NCBI RefSeq assembly: GCF_947179515.1
Contig: NC_067482.1
Location: forward strand, 74,067,811 to 74,131,810
Direction of reading: 5' to 3'
Length of the DNA: 64,000 nucleotides
Source: Apodemus sylvaticus
Taxonomy: Eukaryota > Chordata > Mammalia > Rodentia > Muridae
In this document: in pieces, positions 11,105 through 21,208 of the stretch
Layout of the letters: each line of letters starts with the position of its first letter
Numbering within the stretch: the first letter of the stretch is position 1
The notes under the pieces: model-generated
Databases searched by the model: none
Told to the model about the DNA's origin: nothing
What the model saw: only the letters and a program-made list of their open reading frames with translations
Translations under genes and position numbers: made by a program

Positions 11105-11362
11105 AGTATGTATGTATGTGTGTGTATGTGTATATGTGTGTATGTGTGTATGTGTGTATGTATATGTGTGTATGTGTTTGTATGTGTGTATGTGTGTGTG
11201 ATGGCAGAGCACACACACATACACACACAGATGGTATAGGTCAGAGCACAACATTGTGGAGTCAGATCTCTCTTTCTGCCTTTACATGGGTTCTGGGGAT
11301 TAAACTTGGGTTTCCAAGCTTTTGCAGCCAGCAGCCTTACCTGCTGAGCCAGCTCCTGACCC
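11105..11362 (-). mobile_element. (TATG/TGTG)n plus SINE fragment
   Basis: TATG and TGTG repeats at about 11108-11200 run into ACATGGGTTCTGGGGATTAA, ACTTGGGTTTCCAAGCTTTT and CTTACCTGCTGAGCCAGCTC, the reverse complement of a tRNA-derived SINE head. Confidence 0.6.
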
Positions 11363-11581
11363 AGAACTGAGGTTTGTGAGGAACTAGACCTGCATGAGTC
11401 TGTCTTTCACTGGAAGAAATTAACAACAGTACCAGCATGTACAGCTCCATTCTGTGTCCACACTTTGTTCCTCTCACACAGCACTGCTTATCTCCTGTCA
11501 TTCCGCTACTCTGTCTCTTGCTACATGGTTACACTCGCCCATGACAGCATGTCCCCAGCTTGTGCATTTTCTCAGAGCGTA

Positions 11582-11593
11582 GCAACTATTCTT
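11582..11593. repeat. Target-site duplication copy 1 of 3
   Basis: GCAACTATTCTT. Identical copies are at 11806-11817 and 12036-12047. Together they bracket a B2 and a B1 SINE. Confidence 0.9.
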
Positions 11594-11805
11594 TCTTACT
11601 TATTTTTTTTTTAATGAGTACAGTGTAGCTGTCTTCACGTACACCAGAAGAGGGCATTGGATCCCACCACAGATGATTGTGAGCCACCATGTGCCCATTG
11701 GGAACTGAACTCAGAACCGCTAGCAGAGCAGTCAGTGCTCTTAACCGCTGAGCCAGCTCTCCAGCTCCCCCACCCCCACCCCCACCCCCCAACCCCCCCA
11801 CCCCT
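11594..11805 (-). mobile_element. B2 SINE (outer member of a nested pair)
   Basis: The + strand shows the reversed B2: A-tail complement, AGTACAGTGTAGCTGTCTTC, CACCAGAAGAGGGCATTGGA, TTGTGAGCCACCATGTG, AGTGCTCTTAACCGCTGAGC, CTCTCCAGC. The 5' end is extended by a C/A-rich block (11767-11804). Copies of the 12-nt target GCAACTATTCTT flank it at 11582-11593 and 11806-11817. Confidence 0.9.
11767..11805 (-). repeat. C/A-rich simple sequence with G-quadruplex potential on the - strand
   Basis: CCCCCACCCCCACCCCC and CCCCCCCACCCC blocks; the - strand has at least five G-runs of four or more within 39 nt. It forms the apparent 5' extension of the B2 element. Confidence 0.8.
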
Positions 11806-11817
11806 GCAACTATTCTT
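11806..11817. repeat. Target-site duplication copy 2 of 3
   Basis: GCAACTATTCTT, lying between the B2 (left) and the poly-T tail of the B1 (right), so it serves as a flank of both elements. Confidence 0.9.
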
Positions 11818-12028
11818 TTTTTTTTTTTTTTTTTTTTGGTTTTGGTTTTTTGGATTTGTTTTTGTTTTGTTTTGTTTTGTTTTGTTTTGTTTTGAGACAG
11901 GGTTTCTCTGTGTAGCCCTGGCTGTCCTGGAACTCACTCTGTAGACCAGGCTGGCCTTGAACTCAGAAATCCGCCTGCCTCTGCCTCCCAAGTGCTGGGA
12001 TTACAGGCGTGCACCACCACCGCCCGGC
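11818..12028 (-). mobile_element. B1 SINE with long (TTTTG)n tail (inner member of a nested pair)
   Basis: Poly-T (11816-11837) and TTTTG repeats, then GAGACAGGGTTTCTCTGTGT, CCCTGGCTGTCCTGGAACTC, CTCTGTAGACCAGGCTGGCC and CCAAGTGCTGGGATTACAGG, ending CGCCCGGC at 12028. A young-looking, full-length B1. Confidence 0.95.
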
Positions 12029-12035
12029 TTGCCTG

Positions 12036-12047
12036 GCAACTATTCTT
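12036..12047. repeat. Target-site duplication copy 3 of 3
   Basis: GCAACTATTCTT followed by AAA, so the original site read TTCTT|AAA, a good L1-endonuclease nick context. Confidence 0.9.
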
Positions 12048-12234
12048 AAACCTTTGCTCTTCCATATCCATTTTGGAATTTGCTTGGCAGTTTGCAAAGA
12101 GCTTTGTTAGAGTTTGATCAGCCCTGAATTGGATCGATCACAAACGAGGGGGAGGGGGAACTTACAGAATGTATCTCCAGATCGTGGATCCCGCCAGCAT
12201 CTGCTCCCTCTTCATTCTTCTATCTCTCTTGTGC

Positions 12235-12455
12235 ACATGCATGGGCTTGTGTACATGTTAGTGTGTGTGTAGGGGCCATCTACCTTGATTTCTGAGATAG
12301 ACCTCTCTTATTGTGGCCCGGGCATACGAGCTAGAGTAGACTAGCTAGCCAGTGAATCTAGAGATCCACATGTTTCTGTCAGTGCTGAATTACAGATTGC
12401 TGAACCCCGGTTTTTATGTGGGTGCTGGGAACCAAACTGAGGTCCTTATGATTGT
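12235..12455 (-). mobile_element. B4-type SINE fragment
   Basis: TTGATTTCTGAGATAGACC, TGGCCCGGGCATACGAGCT, AGCTAGCCAGTGAATCTAGA, TTTTTATGTGGGTGCTGGGA and CCAAACTGAGGTCCTTATG keep the order of the reversed B4 body and tRNA-like head. Confidence 0.6.
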
Positions 12456-12469
12456 ATGTATGTGTGGTA

Positions 12470-12744
12470 TCTTTGTGTGTGTATATGTTCATGTCTGTGT
12501 GTTTATATATGTGTACATATGTGTTTGTGTGTGGTATATGTGTGTATATGTTTGTGTCTGTGTGTTTATATATGCGTGTGTGTGTGTGTGTATGTGTACA
12601 TATGTGTTTGTGTGTGGTATATGTGTGTATATGTTTGTGTCTGTGTGTTTATATATGCGTGTGTGTGTGTGTGTGTGTGTATGTGTACATATGTGTTTGT
12701 GTGTGGTATATGTGTGTATATGTTTGTGTCTGTGTGTTTATATA

Positions 12745-12778
<34 letters not shown>
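12470..12778. repeat. TG-rich minisatellite, three units of about 83-89 bp
   Basis: The string GTGTACATATGTGTTTGTGT recurs starting at 12511, 12594 and 12683. Each copy is followed by GTGGTATATGTGTGTATATG, TTTGTGTCTGTGTG and TATATATGCG plus a TG run that lengthens from unit to unit. Valine/cysteine-rich open frames across it are artefacts. Confidence 0.9.
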
Positions 12779-12779
<1 letters not shown>

Positions 12780-13022
12780 GCTGTAAGGTGTCTTCCTCTA
12801 AGGCTCTCCATCCTCTTTTTGGGCAGGCTCTCTTACTGAACTTGGAGCCCACCAATTCATCTAGACATCCAGAAAGCCCCAGTGATTGTCTTGACTCTGC
12901 CTCCCCAGACTCAAATTACAGACACACACCACCATGATGTGAGTACTGGGGGTGTGGACTCAGGGCTTGTGCCCACATGGCAAGCACTTGGCAAGCACTG
13001 ACTGTGCCATCTCTCCAGCTCT
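12780..13022 (-). mobile_element. B4-type SINE
   Basis: AAGGCTCTCCATCCTC, ACTGAACTTGGAGCCCACC, CTCTGCCTCCCCAGACTC, ACAGACACACACCACCATGA, then TGCCCACATGGCAAGCACTT and TGTGCCATCTCTCCAGCTC. This is the reversed B1-like part followed by the tRNA-like head of a B4 SINE. Confidence 0.65.
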
Positions 13023-13059
13023 GCTTAATTTTTGACTTTCCAACAGGTGTGTGCCATGT

Positions 13060-13790
13060 CATTGAAATTTTAATTTGTATGATCAATAACTAGTATGTTT
13101 TCAGGTGCTTCTTTTCTACTCTTGTTTATCTTCATGAGCCAGTTTTTAATTGCTTGGTTTTCTTATTGAACAGTAAATATTTTCACTTTGTGTATTTATG
13201 TTACATATTCATACACCAATGGGATTTCTTTATCCCTGTCTCTTGTCTTTTCATTTTTTAGCAATATCCTATGCTTTGGCTATGGTATTTCAGAAATCTT
13301 TGCCTAACCCAAGGCCGCACCATTTTTTTCCATTTCCTCCTGTAAGTTTCCCAGCTTTAAGCTTGTGCATATAGATCAGTCATTCATTATGGAGAATTCT
13401 TTTATAAATAGTTCAAGGGTTGATTCAAAATCGATGTAGTCACGTGGTTATCCAGTTGTCCAACGCCATTTGTTGAGCAACGCTCTCTGTCCTTTATGAA
13501 TTTTGTTAGCATCATTGTCGAAAAACCCAATTCTCCACACAAGTGTGGGTCTGTTTGTGCATCCCCAGCTCCGTTGATCGGTCTCCACGACACCAACGCC
13601 ATGCCTCTGTGTAAGACGCTGGCGCATTCAGCCATGTTCCCTGGCTGCTTTGGCTTTGTTTCCCGTCTGGAGGATGCGCATTCCTGTGTCCGTATGGTCG
13701 GGGGTTGTTGAACACTTTGATCTCTGTCTTCATGGGATTTACAATTCCCGGAACGATTTACTTCAGCATTCCTCTGTGCCTCCTCTCTTC
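13060..13790 (-). mobile_element. Ancient L1 remnant (ORF2 3' part), highly diverged
   Basis: Motifs in reverse L1 order: TTTTTAATTGCTTGGTTTTC near 13143, AAGTTTCCCAGC, CCAGTTGTCCAACGCCATTTGTTGAG near 13450-13475, CTCCGTTGATCGGTCTCCACG near 13570. These match the 'caccatttgttgaa' and 'ttccattggtct' landmarks of mammalian L1 ORF2. No open frame survives. Confidence 0.6.
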
Positions 13791-14144
13791 CAAAGCCGCA
13801 TACCGTCTCCTGAGGGCGCCCTTCCAGTCACTGAGGCTGCGCCTTCTCCCTCTGCCTCAGCTTGGGGCTTCCAGGCCCCTCTCTCACACTGTTCGTGATC
13901 ACCGTTATCCTGTGTAAAGCGAACCCGGAGACAGTTTCATTCTGAAGTGATGTCGAGTTCCAGACCCATTTGCTTGTCATTTCTTCTTCATTTTCTCTTG
14001 TTCTGCATTTCTCTCTAGCACCACAAACATAGCTACACTTCTCCACAGCCTTAGTGGCCAGTTTCTCCTCACCTCTTCCTCTTCCTCCTCCTGTCTCCTA
14101 TCTTGAAGTTTCCTTGAGCTTATTTCCCCCTAGTCAATGTTTTC

Positions 14145-14345
14145 ATTTCCCCCTTTTAAAAGACTTCATGAAGCTGGGGCTGACCTTGAACTCATGACCC
14201 TCCTTCTCCAACATTCCCTCAGTGCTGGGATTGCAAGCCTGCTCACTCCAGCGTGCCCAGTTTATTCAGCACGGAGGATGGACCCAGGGTTTTGCGCATG
14301 CTGGGCAAGCCCTCGCCCAGCAGAGCCACATGCCCAGCCCTCTGC
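14145..14345 (-). mobile_element. Diverged B1/B4-type SINE
   Basis: GCTGGGGCTGACCTTGAACTC, CTCAGTGCTGGGATTGCAAG and CAGCGTGCCCAG match the reversed B1 body. GGGTTTTGCGCATGCTGGGC and CACATGCCCAGCCC suggest a tRNA-like head. Confidence 0.5.
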
Positions 14346-14514
14346 TCCCATTCTCCTGATTCCTTATTTGTCTAGTGGTTTCTGATGGGTACCAATTTTA
14401 TGATTTACATTCCAAATGCAGTTTTTGCTTTCTTCCTTTAGAGGATGTCTGTTTGCTTGTTTGCTTGCTTTCCTTCAGATCACTTATTTGCTTAAAGATC
14501 TGCTTGATCTTGTT

Positions 14515-14605
14515 TGATTAAAGACAGAGTCTCAGGTGGCCCAGGCTGGCCTCAAACTTGCTGCATAGCTGAGGCATGGATCACCACAGCTAACTCAACG
14601 TAAGT
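14515..14605 (-). mobile_element. B1-related SINE fragment
   Basis: AAGACAGAGTCTCAGGTGGC followed by CCAGGCTGGCCTCAAACTTG and GGCATGGATCACCACAGC: the right half of a diverged, reversed B1. Confidence 0.55.
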
Positions 14606-14649
14606 GTCTGTTATGACACGCAGCTCCCAAGGCTGCAGCCAGGGTTGAC

Positions 14650-14945
14650 TGGATCTCCTGCTTTCACCATGGTGGGGTGGGCCATCATGGCGGGAAGATC
14701 ATGGTAGAAAGTTGATCACCTCGTGGCAGTGAGGAAGCAGAAGGACATAGGAAGGGGCTGAAGATGCAGCTGCTCTTCCAGGACCCATTTCCTCCAACTC
14801 AGCCCCACTTCCTCTTTCCTACCCCTCCTAACAAGGCCAATGAATTATAGCACAGTAAGGGGACGAGTCCATCAACAGAGCCCTCAACCCATCCTCAACG
14901 TCCACTTTTGAACAGTGCTGCATTGGGGACCCAGGGGCAATAAAA
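14650..14945 (-). mobile_element. Old MaLR-type LTR (MLT1/MST-like)
   Basis: CACCTCGTGGCAGTGAGGAAG, CATTTCCTCCAACTCAGCCC, CCTCCTAACAAGGCCAATGA, GACGAGTCCATCAACAGAGC and AACAGTGCTGCATTGGGGAC follow the motif order of the reverse complement of old MaLR LTRs. Confidence 0.55.
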
Positions 14946-15360
14946 GGATCGCTGGGGGACACTTCCTCTCCAGGACACAACACAAGCTCATTAGCTCTGA
15001 CACCCACAGAAGTCCTCAGTCACAACAGCTAAGGTGCTTGGTGTGTTCTTCCCACACTCACACTTTAAAAGTGTGAACACAAATCCTCAAACTCCTCTAC
15101 CTAATAAGCATGTTTATTATCCCCACATAACAAGTAACAAGATTGAACCCCAGGGATATCAGGACAACAGCCTGAGAGATGATCCCAGACTGCAGGGCTA
15201 CAGGGAGGTTATCTTGATGTAGGCAGCCTCAGAAACTCACATGAAGAGCCTAAGAATCCCTAAGTTCCTACCTTATTACCTTATGGTCATCTACCACAAA
15301 CTGAGCGTTAATAGGAAAACAGGGAAGGAATGCCCTGAGAAGAGGTGGGAGTGGAGGGGC
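14946..15360. other. Unassigned intergenic DNA
   Basis: No gene, RNA or repeat recognised. Only short open frames. Confidence 0.35.
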
Positions 15361-15362
<2 letters not shown>

Positions 15363-15400
<38 letters not shown>

Positions 15401-15439
15401 GAACTCGCTGTTTCCAAGAATCTAAACTGTCATTTAAAT

Positions 15440-15479
<40 letters not shown>

Positions 15480-15518
15480 AAGAACTCGCTGTTTCCAAGA
15501 ATCTAAACTATCATTTAA

Positions 15519-15563
<45 letters not shown>
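15363..15563. repeat. Compound (TG)n with an 81-bp tandem duplication
   Basis: Three TG runs (about 15363-15398, 15446-15478 and 15520-15563) are separated by two near-identical spacers beginning GAAGAACTCGCTGTTTCCAA at 15398 and 15479. The spacers differ at a CTGTCATTT/CTATCATTT position. Confidence 0.92.
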
Positions 15564-15566
<3 letters not shown>

Positions 15567-16784
15567 ACCAAAGCATTAACAAGAGAATGCACACAGGGAC
15601 ACTGCTCTGAGCTTTCTAATTCCATCACTAGCGATCATGTATCATGTATTCTTATGAGATCAGAAAATATAAAAAGACGTATAAATAATTTAGAAAGGAG
15701 GCTTCTACAGACAGCTCCTTGTTGGCAGCAGAAGAGATCTGCGAGCAACCTGGGGCTGTGCCGGATAGGGCGGAGCTTCCAGGCCCTCAGACCGCCCGCT
15801 GCAGCTTCCTCCAAAGCCAGGAGCTTGAAGCAAGGCGACCACACCCCAGGACCATAGAGCTGGAGACTGCGGACCTCCTGTGCAGAGCGCTGCCCTCAGC
15901 TAGATTTAGTGACTGGACTTGGTCCTGGGCCGCTCCTGTTTCGAGAGCCAGGCTTCCCTGGGGCGGGAGTGAGATGTCCTCGGGAAGGAACAAGGTCTCC
16001 AAGTGGTCCCCGGACTCTGGCACATGATTAGCCCTGCAAAGGGGGAGGGGTCCTTGCCTCCAACTAGTTAGCTAGCTGGTAGTCTCCAGGGCGCGGGAGC
16101 TGTCCGCCGCTTAGTGCTGAAGGGAACAAGGAGGGTTCAAGATGGCCTGCTGCCAGGCGACAGGGCTGGTCACGCCACTGCTTGGGGAGGGCAGCAATGC
16201 GCATTGCTCGATTGCCTCGTGGCACGCCCACAACGCCCTAGCAGAAGGATCCACCCAAACCGGCGTTTTAAAAGGCATCCGGGACCTTGAACCTGGATTG
16301 GAGCACACATCCTTATGGTTCTGCCATTGGTGTTAAAATTGACATAGGAAAGAATTGTTGTTGTTGTTTTTTTTCCTGGAATTTTCCCTTATGCAGCTGC
16401 CTCACCGGTGTTGAATGCTTTCATGTTTGAGGTATACCTTAGAGAAGACAGACATCCCTTGTACTGCCTGCCTCCTGGGTGTCAGACAGAGGAAGAACAA
16501 ACTCTTGGCAACCCTACCTCACAGGTGAAAAAAAAAATGGACCTGAGAACTTGTGGCTGGTAGGTGCATCACTGGCTCAAGCTAGACTGCCCTGTTCTAA
16601 GGTGTGGCTGCTGCACCGGCAGGCCTCTCTGCAGGCCTCATCTCCAGGGCAGACTCCACCTCAGGGCTAGGCCCAAAGCTCTGGGTTTAGACGTGGCTGG
16701 TGGAGCCTTTGCTCTTTACCGAAGTTTGACTCTGTTCTTTCTTGCTTTTTGACACTCTCAGAACAGTTGGCAGAGAACTGGTTT
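15564..16784. other. Unassigned, moderately GC-rich stretch
   Basis: 15.72-16.13 kb is somewhat richer in CpG than its flanks (GGGCGGAGC, CCGCCCGC, GGGCGCGGGAG), but I see no convincing exon, promoter or conserved frame. Open frames of 60-110 codons have no known domains. Confidence 0.35.
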
Positions 16785-16801
16785 CTGCATCATGACTTCT
16801 T
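16785..16801. repeat. Target-site duplication copy 1 of 3 (B1/L1 nest)
   Basis: (C)TGCATCATGACTTCTT. Identical copies are at 17025-17040 and 23688-23703. Confidence 0.92.
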
Positions 16802-17024
16802 TTTTTTTATTTTTTATTTTTTATTTATTTATTTTATTATTTATTTATTTATTTATTTTTTTGGTTTTTTGGATTTGTTTTTTTTTTTGAGACAGGGTTT
16901 CTCTGTATAGCTCTGGCTGTCCTGGAACTCACTCTGTAGACCAGGCTGGCCTCGAACTCAGAAATTTGCCTGCCTCTGCCTCCCAGAGTGCTGGGATTAC
17001 AGGCATGCGCCACCACCGCCCGGC
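16801..17024 (-). mobile_element. B1 SINE with TTTA-rich tail
   Basis: T/TTTA-rich tail (16801-16883), then GAGACAGGGTTTCTCTGTAT, CTGTCCTGGAACTCACTCTG, ACCAGGCTGGCCTCGAACTC and GTGCTGGGATTACAGGCATG, ending CGCCCGGC at 17024. It is flanked by copies of the target TGCATCATGACTTCTT. Confidence 0.95.
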
Positions 17025-17040
17025 TGCATCATGACTTCTT
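17025..17040. repeat. Target-site duplication copy 2 of 3 (shared by B1 and L1)
   Basis: TGCATCATGACTTCTT directly abuts the B1 5' end on its left and the L1 poly-T on its right. Confidence 0.92.
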
Positions 17041-17326
17041 TTTTTTTTTTTAGCAAGACATTTTTTTTAATTTATTTTTTATTTTTTTTATTTTTTATTC
17101 GATATAATTTATTTACATTTCAAATGATTTCCCCTTTTCTAGCCCCCCCACTCCCCGATAGTCCCTTCTCTTCCCCTGTCCTCCCTCCCACCCCTTCCCA
17201 CTTCCCCGTTCTGGTTTTGCCGAATACTGTTTCACTGAGTCTTTCCAGAACCAGGGGCCACTCCTCCTTTCTTCTTGTATCTCATTTGATGTGTGGATTA
17301 TGTTTTGGGTATTCCAGTTTTCTAGG

Positions 17327-20300
17327 TTAATAACCACTTATTAGTGAGTGCATACCATGATTCACCTTTTGAGTCTGGGTTACCTCACTTAGTATGATGT
17401 TCTCTAGCTCCATCCATTTGCCTAAGAATTTCATGAATTCATTGTTTCTAATGGCTGAATAGTACTCCATTGTGTAGATATACCACATTTTTTGCATCCA
17501 CTCTTCTGTTGAGGGATACCTGGGTTCTTTCCAGCATCTGGCAATTATAAATAGGGCTGCTATGAACATAGTAGAGCATGTATCCTTATTACATGGTGGG
17601 GAATCCTCTGGATATATGCCCAGGAGTGGTATAGCAGGATCTTCTGGAAGTGAGGTGCCCAGTTTTCGGAGGAACCGCCAGACTGATTTCCAGAGTGGTT
17701 GTACCAATTTGCAACCCCACCAGCAGTGGAGGAGTGTTCCTCTTTCTCCACACCCTCTCCAACACCTGCTGTCTCCTGAATTTTTAATCTTAGCCATTCT
17801 GACTGGTGTAAGATGAAATCTTAGGGTTGTTTTGATTTGCATTTCCATAATGACTAATGAAGTTGAGCATTTTTTAAGATGCTTCTCTGCCATCCGAAGT
17901 TCTTCAGGTGAGAATTCTTTGTTTAACTCTGTACCCCATTTTTAATAGGGTTGTTCGGTTTTCTGGAGTCTAACTTCTTGAGTTCTTTATATATATTGGA
18001 TATTAGCCCTCTATCTGATGTAGGATTGGTGAAGATCTTTTCCCAATTTGTTGGTTGCCGATCTGTCCTCTTGATGGTGTCCTTTGCCTTACAGAAACTC
18101 TGTAACCTTATGAGGTCCCAATTGTCAATTCTTGCTCTTAGAGCATACGCTATTGGTGTTCTGTTCAGAAACTTTCTTCCTGTACCAATGTCCTCAAGGG
18201 TCTTCCCCAGTTTCTTTTCTATTAGCTTCAGAGTGTCTGGCTTTATGTGGAGGTCCTTGATCCATTTGGAGTTGAGCTTAGTACAAGGAGACAAGGATGG
18301 ATCAATTCGCATTCTTCTGCATGCTGCCCTCCAGTTGAACCAGCACCATTTGTTGAAAAGGCTATCTTTTTTCCATTGGATGTTTTCAGCCTCTTTGTCG
18401 AGGATCAAGTGGCCATAGGTGTGTGGGTTCATTTCTGGATCTTTAATCCTGTTCCATTGATCCTCCTGCCTGTCACTGTACCAATACCATGCAGTTTTTA
18501 ACACTATTGCTCTGTAGTATTGCTTGAGGTCAGGGATACTGATCCCCCCAGATTTTCTTTTGTTGCTGAGAATAGTTTTAGCTATCCTGGGTTTTTTGTT
18601 GTTCCAGATGAATTTGATAATTGCTCTTTCTAACTCTGTGAAGAATTGAGTTGGGATTTTGATGGGTATTGCATTGAATCTGTATAGTGCTTTAGGCAAA
18701 ATGGCCATTTTAACTATATTGATTCTACCGATCCATGAGCATGGGAGGTTTTCCCATTTTTTGAGGTCTTCTTCCATTTCCTTCTTCAGAGTCTTGAAGT
18801 TCTTGTCATACAGATCTTTCACATGTTTGGTAAGAGTCACCCCAAGATATTTTATACTGTTTGTGGCTATTGTGAAGGGGGTCATTTCCCTAATTTCTTT
18901 CTCAGCCTGCTTATCCTTTGAGTATAGGAAGGCCACTGATTTGCTGGAGTTGATTTTATAACCTGCCACTTTGCTGAAGTTGTTTATCAGCTGTAGGAGC
19001 TCTCTAGTGGAGTTCTTTGGGTCACTTAGGTAGACGATCATGTCGTCTGCAAATAATGATAGTTTGACTTCTTCCTTTCCAATTTGTATCCCTTTGACCT
19101 CCTTATGTTGTCGAATTGCCCGAGCTAGTACCTCAAGTACAATATTGAAAAGATAAGGAGAAAGGGGGCAGCCTTGTCTGGTCCCTGATTTCAGTGGGAT
19201 TGCTTCAAGTTTCTCTCCATTTAGTTTGATGCTGGCTACCGGTTTGCTGTATATTGCTTTTACTATGTTTAGGTATGGGCCTTGAATTCCTGTTCTCTCC
19301 AAGACTTTAAGCATGAAGGGATGCTGAATTTTGTCAAATGCTTTTTCAGCATCCAATGAAATGACCATGTGGTTTGGTTCTTTGAGTTTGTTTATGTAGT
19401 GGATTGTATTGATGGATTTCCGTTATTGAACCAACCCTGCATTCCCGGGATAAAGCCTACTTGATCATGGTGGATGGTCGTTTTGATGTGTTCTTGGATT
19501 CGGTTGGCAAGAATTTTATTGAGTATTTTTGCATCTATGTTCATAAGGGAAATTGGTCTGAAGTTCTCTTTCTTTGTTGGATCTTTTTGTGGCTTTGGTA
19601 TCAGCGTAATTGTGGCTTCGTAGAAGGAATTGGGTAGTGTTCCTTCTGTTTCTATTTTGTGGAATAGTTTGAAGAGTATTGGTGTTAACTCTTCTTTGAA
19701 GGTCTGGTAGAATTCTGCACTGAAGCCATCTGGTCCTGTGCTTTTTTTGGTTGGAAGACTTTCTATGACTCCTTCTATTTCTTTAGGCATTATGGGACTG
19801 TTTAGATGGTCTAGTTGGTCCTGATTTAATTTTGGTATTTGGTATCTGTCAAGGAAATTGTCCATTTCCTCCAGATTCTCCAGTTGTGTTGAGTACAGGC
19901 TCTTGTAGTAGGATCTGATGATTTTTTGGATTTCCTCAGTTTCCGTTGTTATATCTCCCTTTTCATTTCTAAGTTTGTTAATTTGGATACTTTCTCTGTG
20001 CCCTTTGGTCAGTCTGGCTAAGGGTTTATCTATCTTGTTGATTTTCTCAAAGAACCAGCTCCTGGTTTTGTTGATTTTTTGTATGGTTTTCTTTGTTTCT
20101 ACTTGATTGATTTCGGCCCTGAGTTTGATGATTTCCTGCCTTCTACTCCTCCTGGGCGAAATAGCTTCTTTTTGTTCTAGGGCTTTCAGGTGTGTCATTA
20201 AGCTGGTAATGTATGCTCTCTCCATTTTCTTTTTGGAGGCACTCAGGGCTATGAGTTTTCCTCTTAGCACTGCTTTCATTGTGTCCCATAGATTTGGGTA

Positions 20301-21149
20301 TGTTGTGTTTTCATTTTCATTATGTTCTAAAAAGTCTTTAATTTCTTTCTTTATTTCTTCCTTGACCAAGGTATCATTGAGTAGAGTATTGTTCAGTTTC
20401 CACGTGTATGTGGGTTTTCTGTTGTTTCTGTTGCTATTGAACACCACTTTTACTCCATAGTGATCAGATAGGAGGCATGGGATTAGTTCTATCTTCTTAT
20501 ATTTGTTGAGGTCTGTCTTGTGACCAATTATATGGTCGATTTTGGAGAAGGTACCATGAGGTGCTGAGAAAAAGGTATATTCTTTTGTTTTAGGATAGAA
20601 TGTTCTATATATATCTGTTAAATCTAATTGGTCCAAAGCTTCAATTAGTTTCATTGTGTCCCTGTTTAGTTTCTGTTTTCCTGATCGGTCCATTGAGGAA
20701 AGTGCAGTGTTGAAGTCACCCACAATTATTGTGTTAGGTGCAATGTGTGCTTTTAGTTTTAATAAAGTTTCTTTTATGAAAGAGGGTGCCCTTGCATTTG
20801 GGGCATAGATGTTCAGGATTGACAGTTCTTCTTTTTGTATTTTTCCTTTGACCAGCAAGAAGTGTCCCTCAGGGTCCCTTTTGATGACTTTGGGTTGAAA
20901 GTCAATTTTATCTGATATTAAAATGGCTACTCCAGCTTGTTTCCTGAGACCATTTGCTTGTAAAGTTGTCTTCCAGCCTTTTACTCTAAGGTAGTGTTTG
21001 TCTTTGACCCTGAGGTGTGTTTCCTGTAAGCAGCAAAATGTAGGGTCCTGTTTACGTATCCAGTCAGTTAGTCTGTGTCTTTTTATTGGGGCATTAAGTC
21101 CATTGATGTTAAGAGATATTAAGGAATAGTGATTGTTACTTCCTATCAT
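17327..21149 (-). pseudogene. L1 ORF2p (endonuclease/reverse transcriptase), broken by frameshifts
   Basis: ORF2p supplies target nicking and reverse transcription. Block 1 (21149-19392, 585 codons) holds the endonuclease (SLNINGLNAPIKRHRL, CCLQETHL, VGDFNTALS, LLSDHYGV) and the start of the RT domain, ending at a stop just after GFIPGMQGWF. Block 2 (19368-17923) continues the RT with SLFADDMIVYL, the YADD-equivalent catalytic motif. Block 3 (17893-17327) has the C-terminal Cys-rich segment CWRGCGERGTLLHCWWGC. The breaks between blocks (near 19420 and near 17935) look like single-base losses, the second in an A-run. The protein therefore cannot be made in full. The 59-nt gap from ORF1 is normal for L1. 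Confidence 0.95.
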
Positions 21150-21208
21150 TTTTGACGTTATTTTTTAAATTTGAATGCTTATCTTCTTTTGGGTTTGATG
21201 AAAGGTTA

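Noticed and set aside
12352..12937. Cys/Val-rich open frames of 107-161 codons
   Set aside because: They read TG dinucleotide repeats (Cys-Val) inside a minisatellite. They are not a gene.
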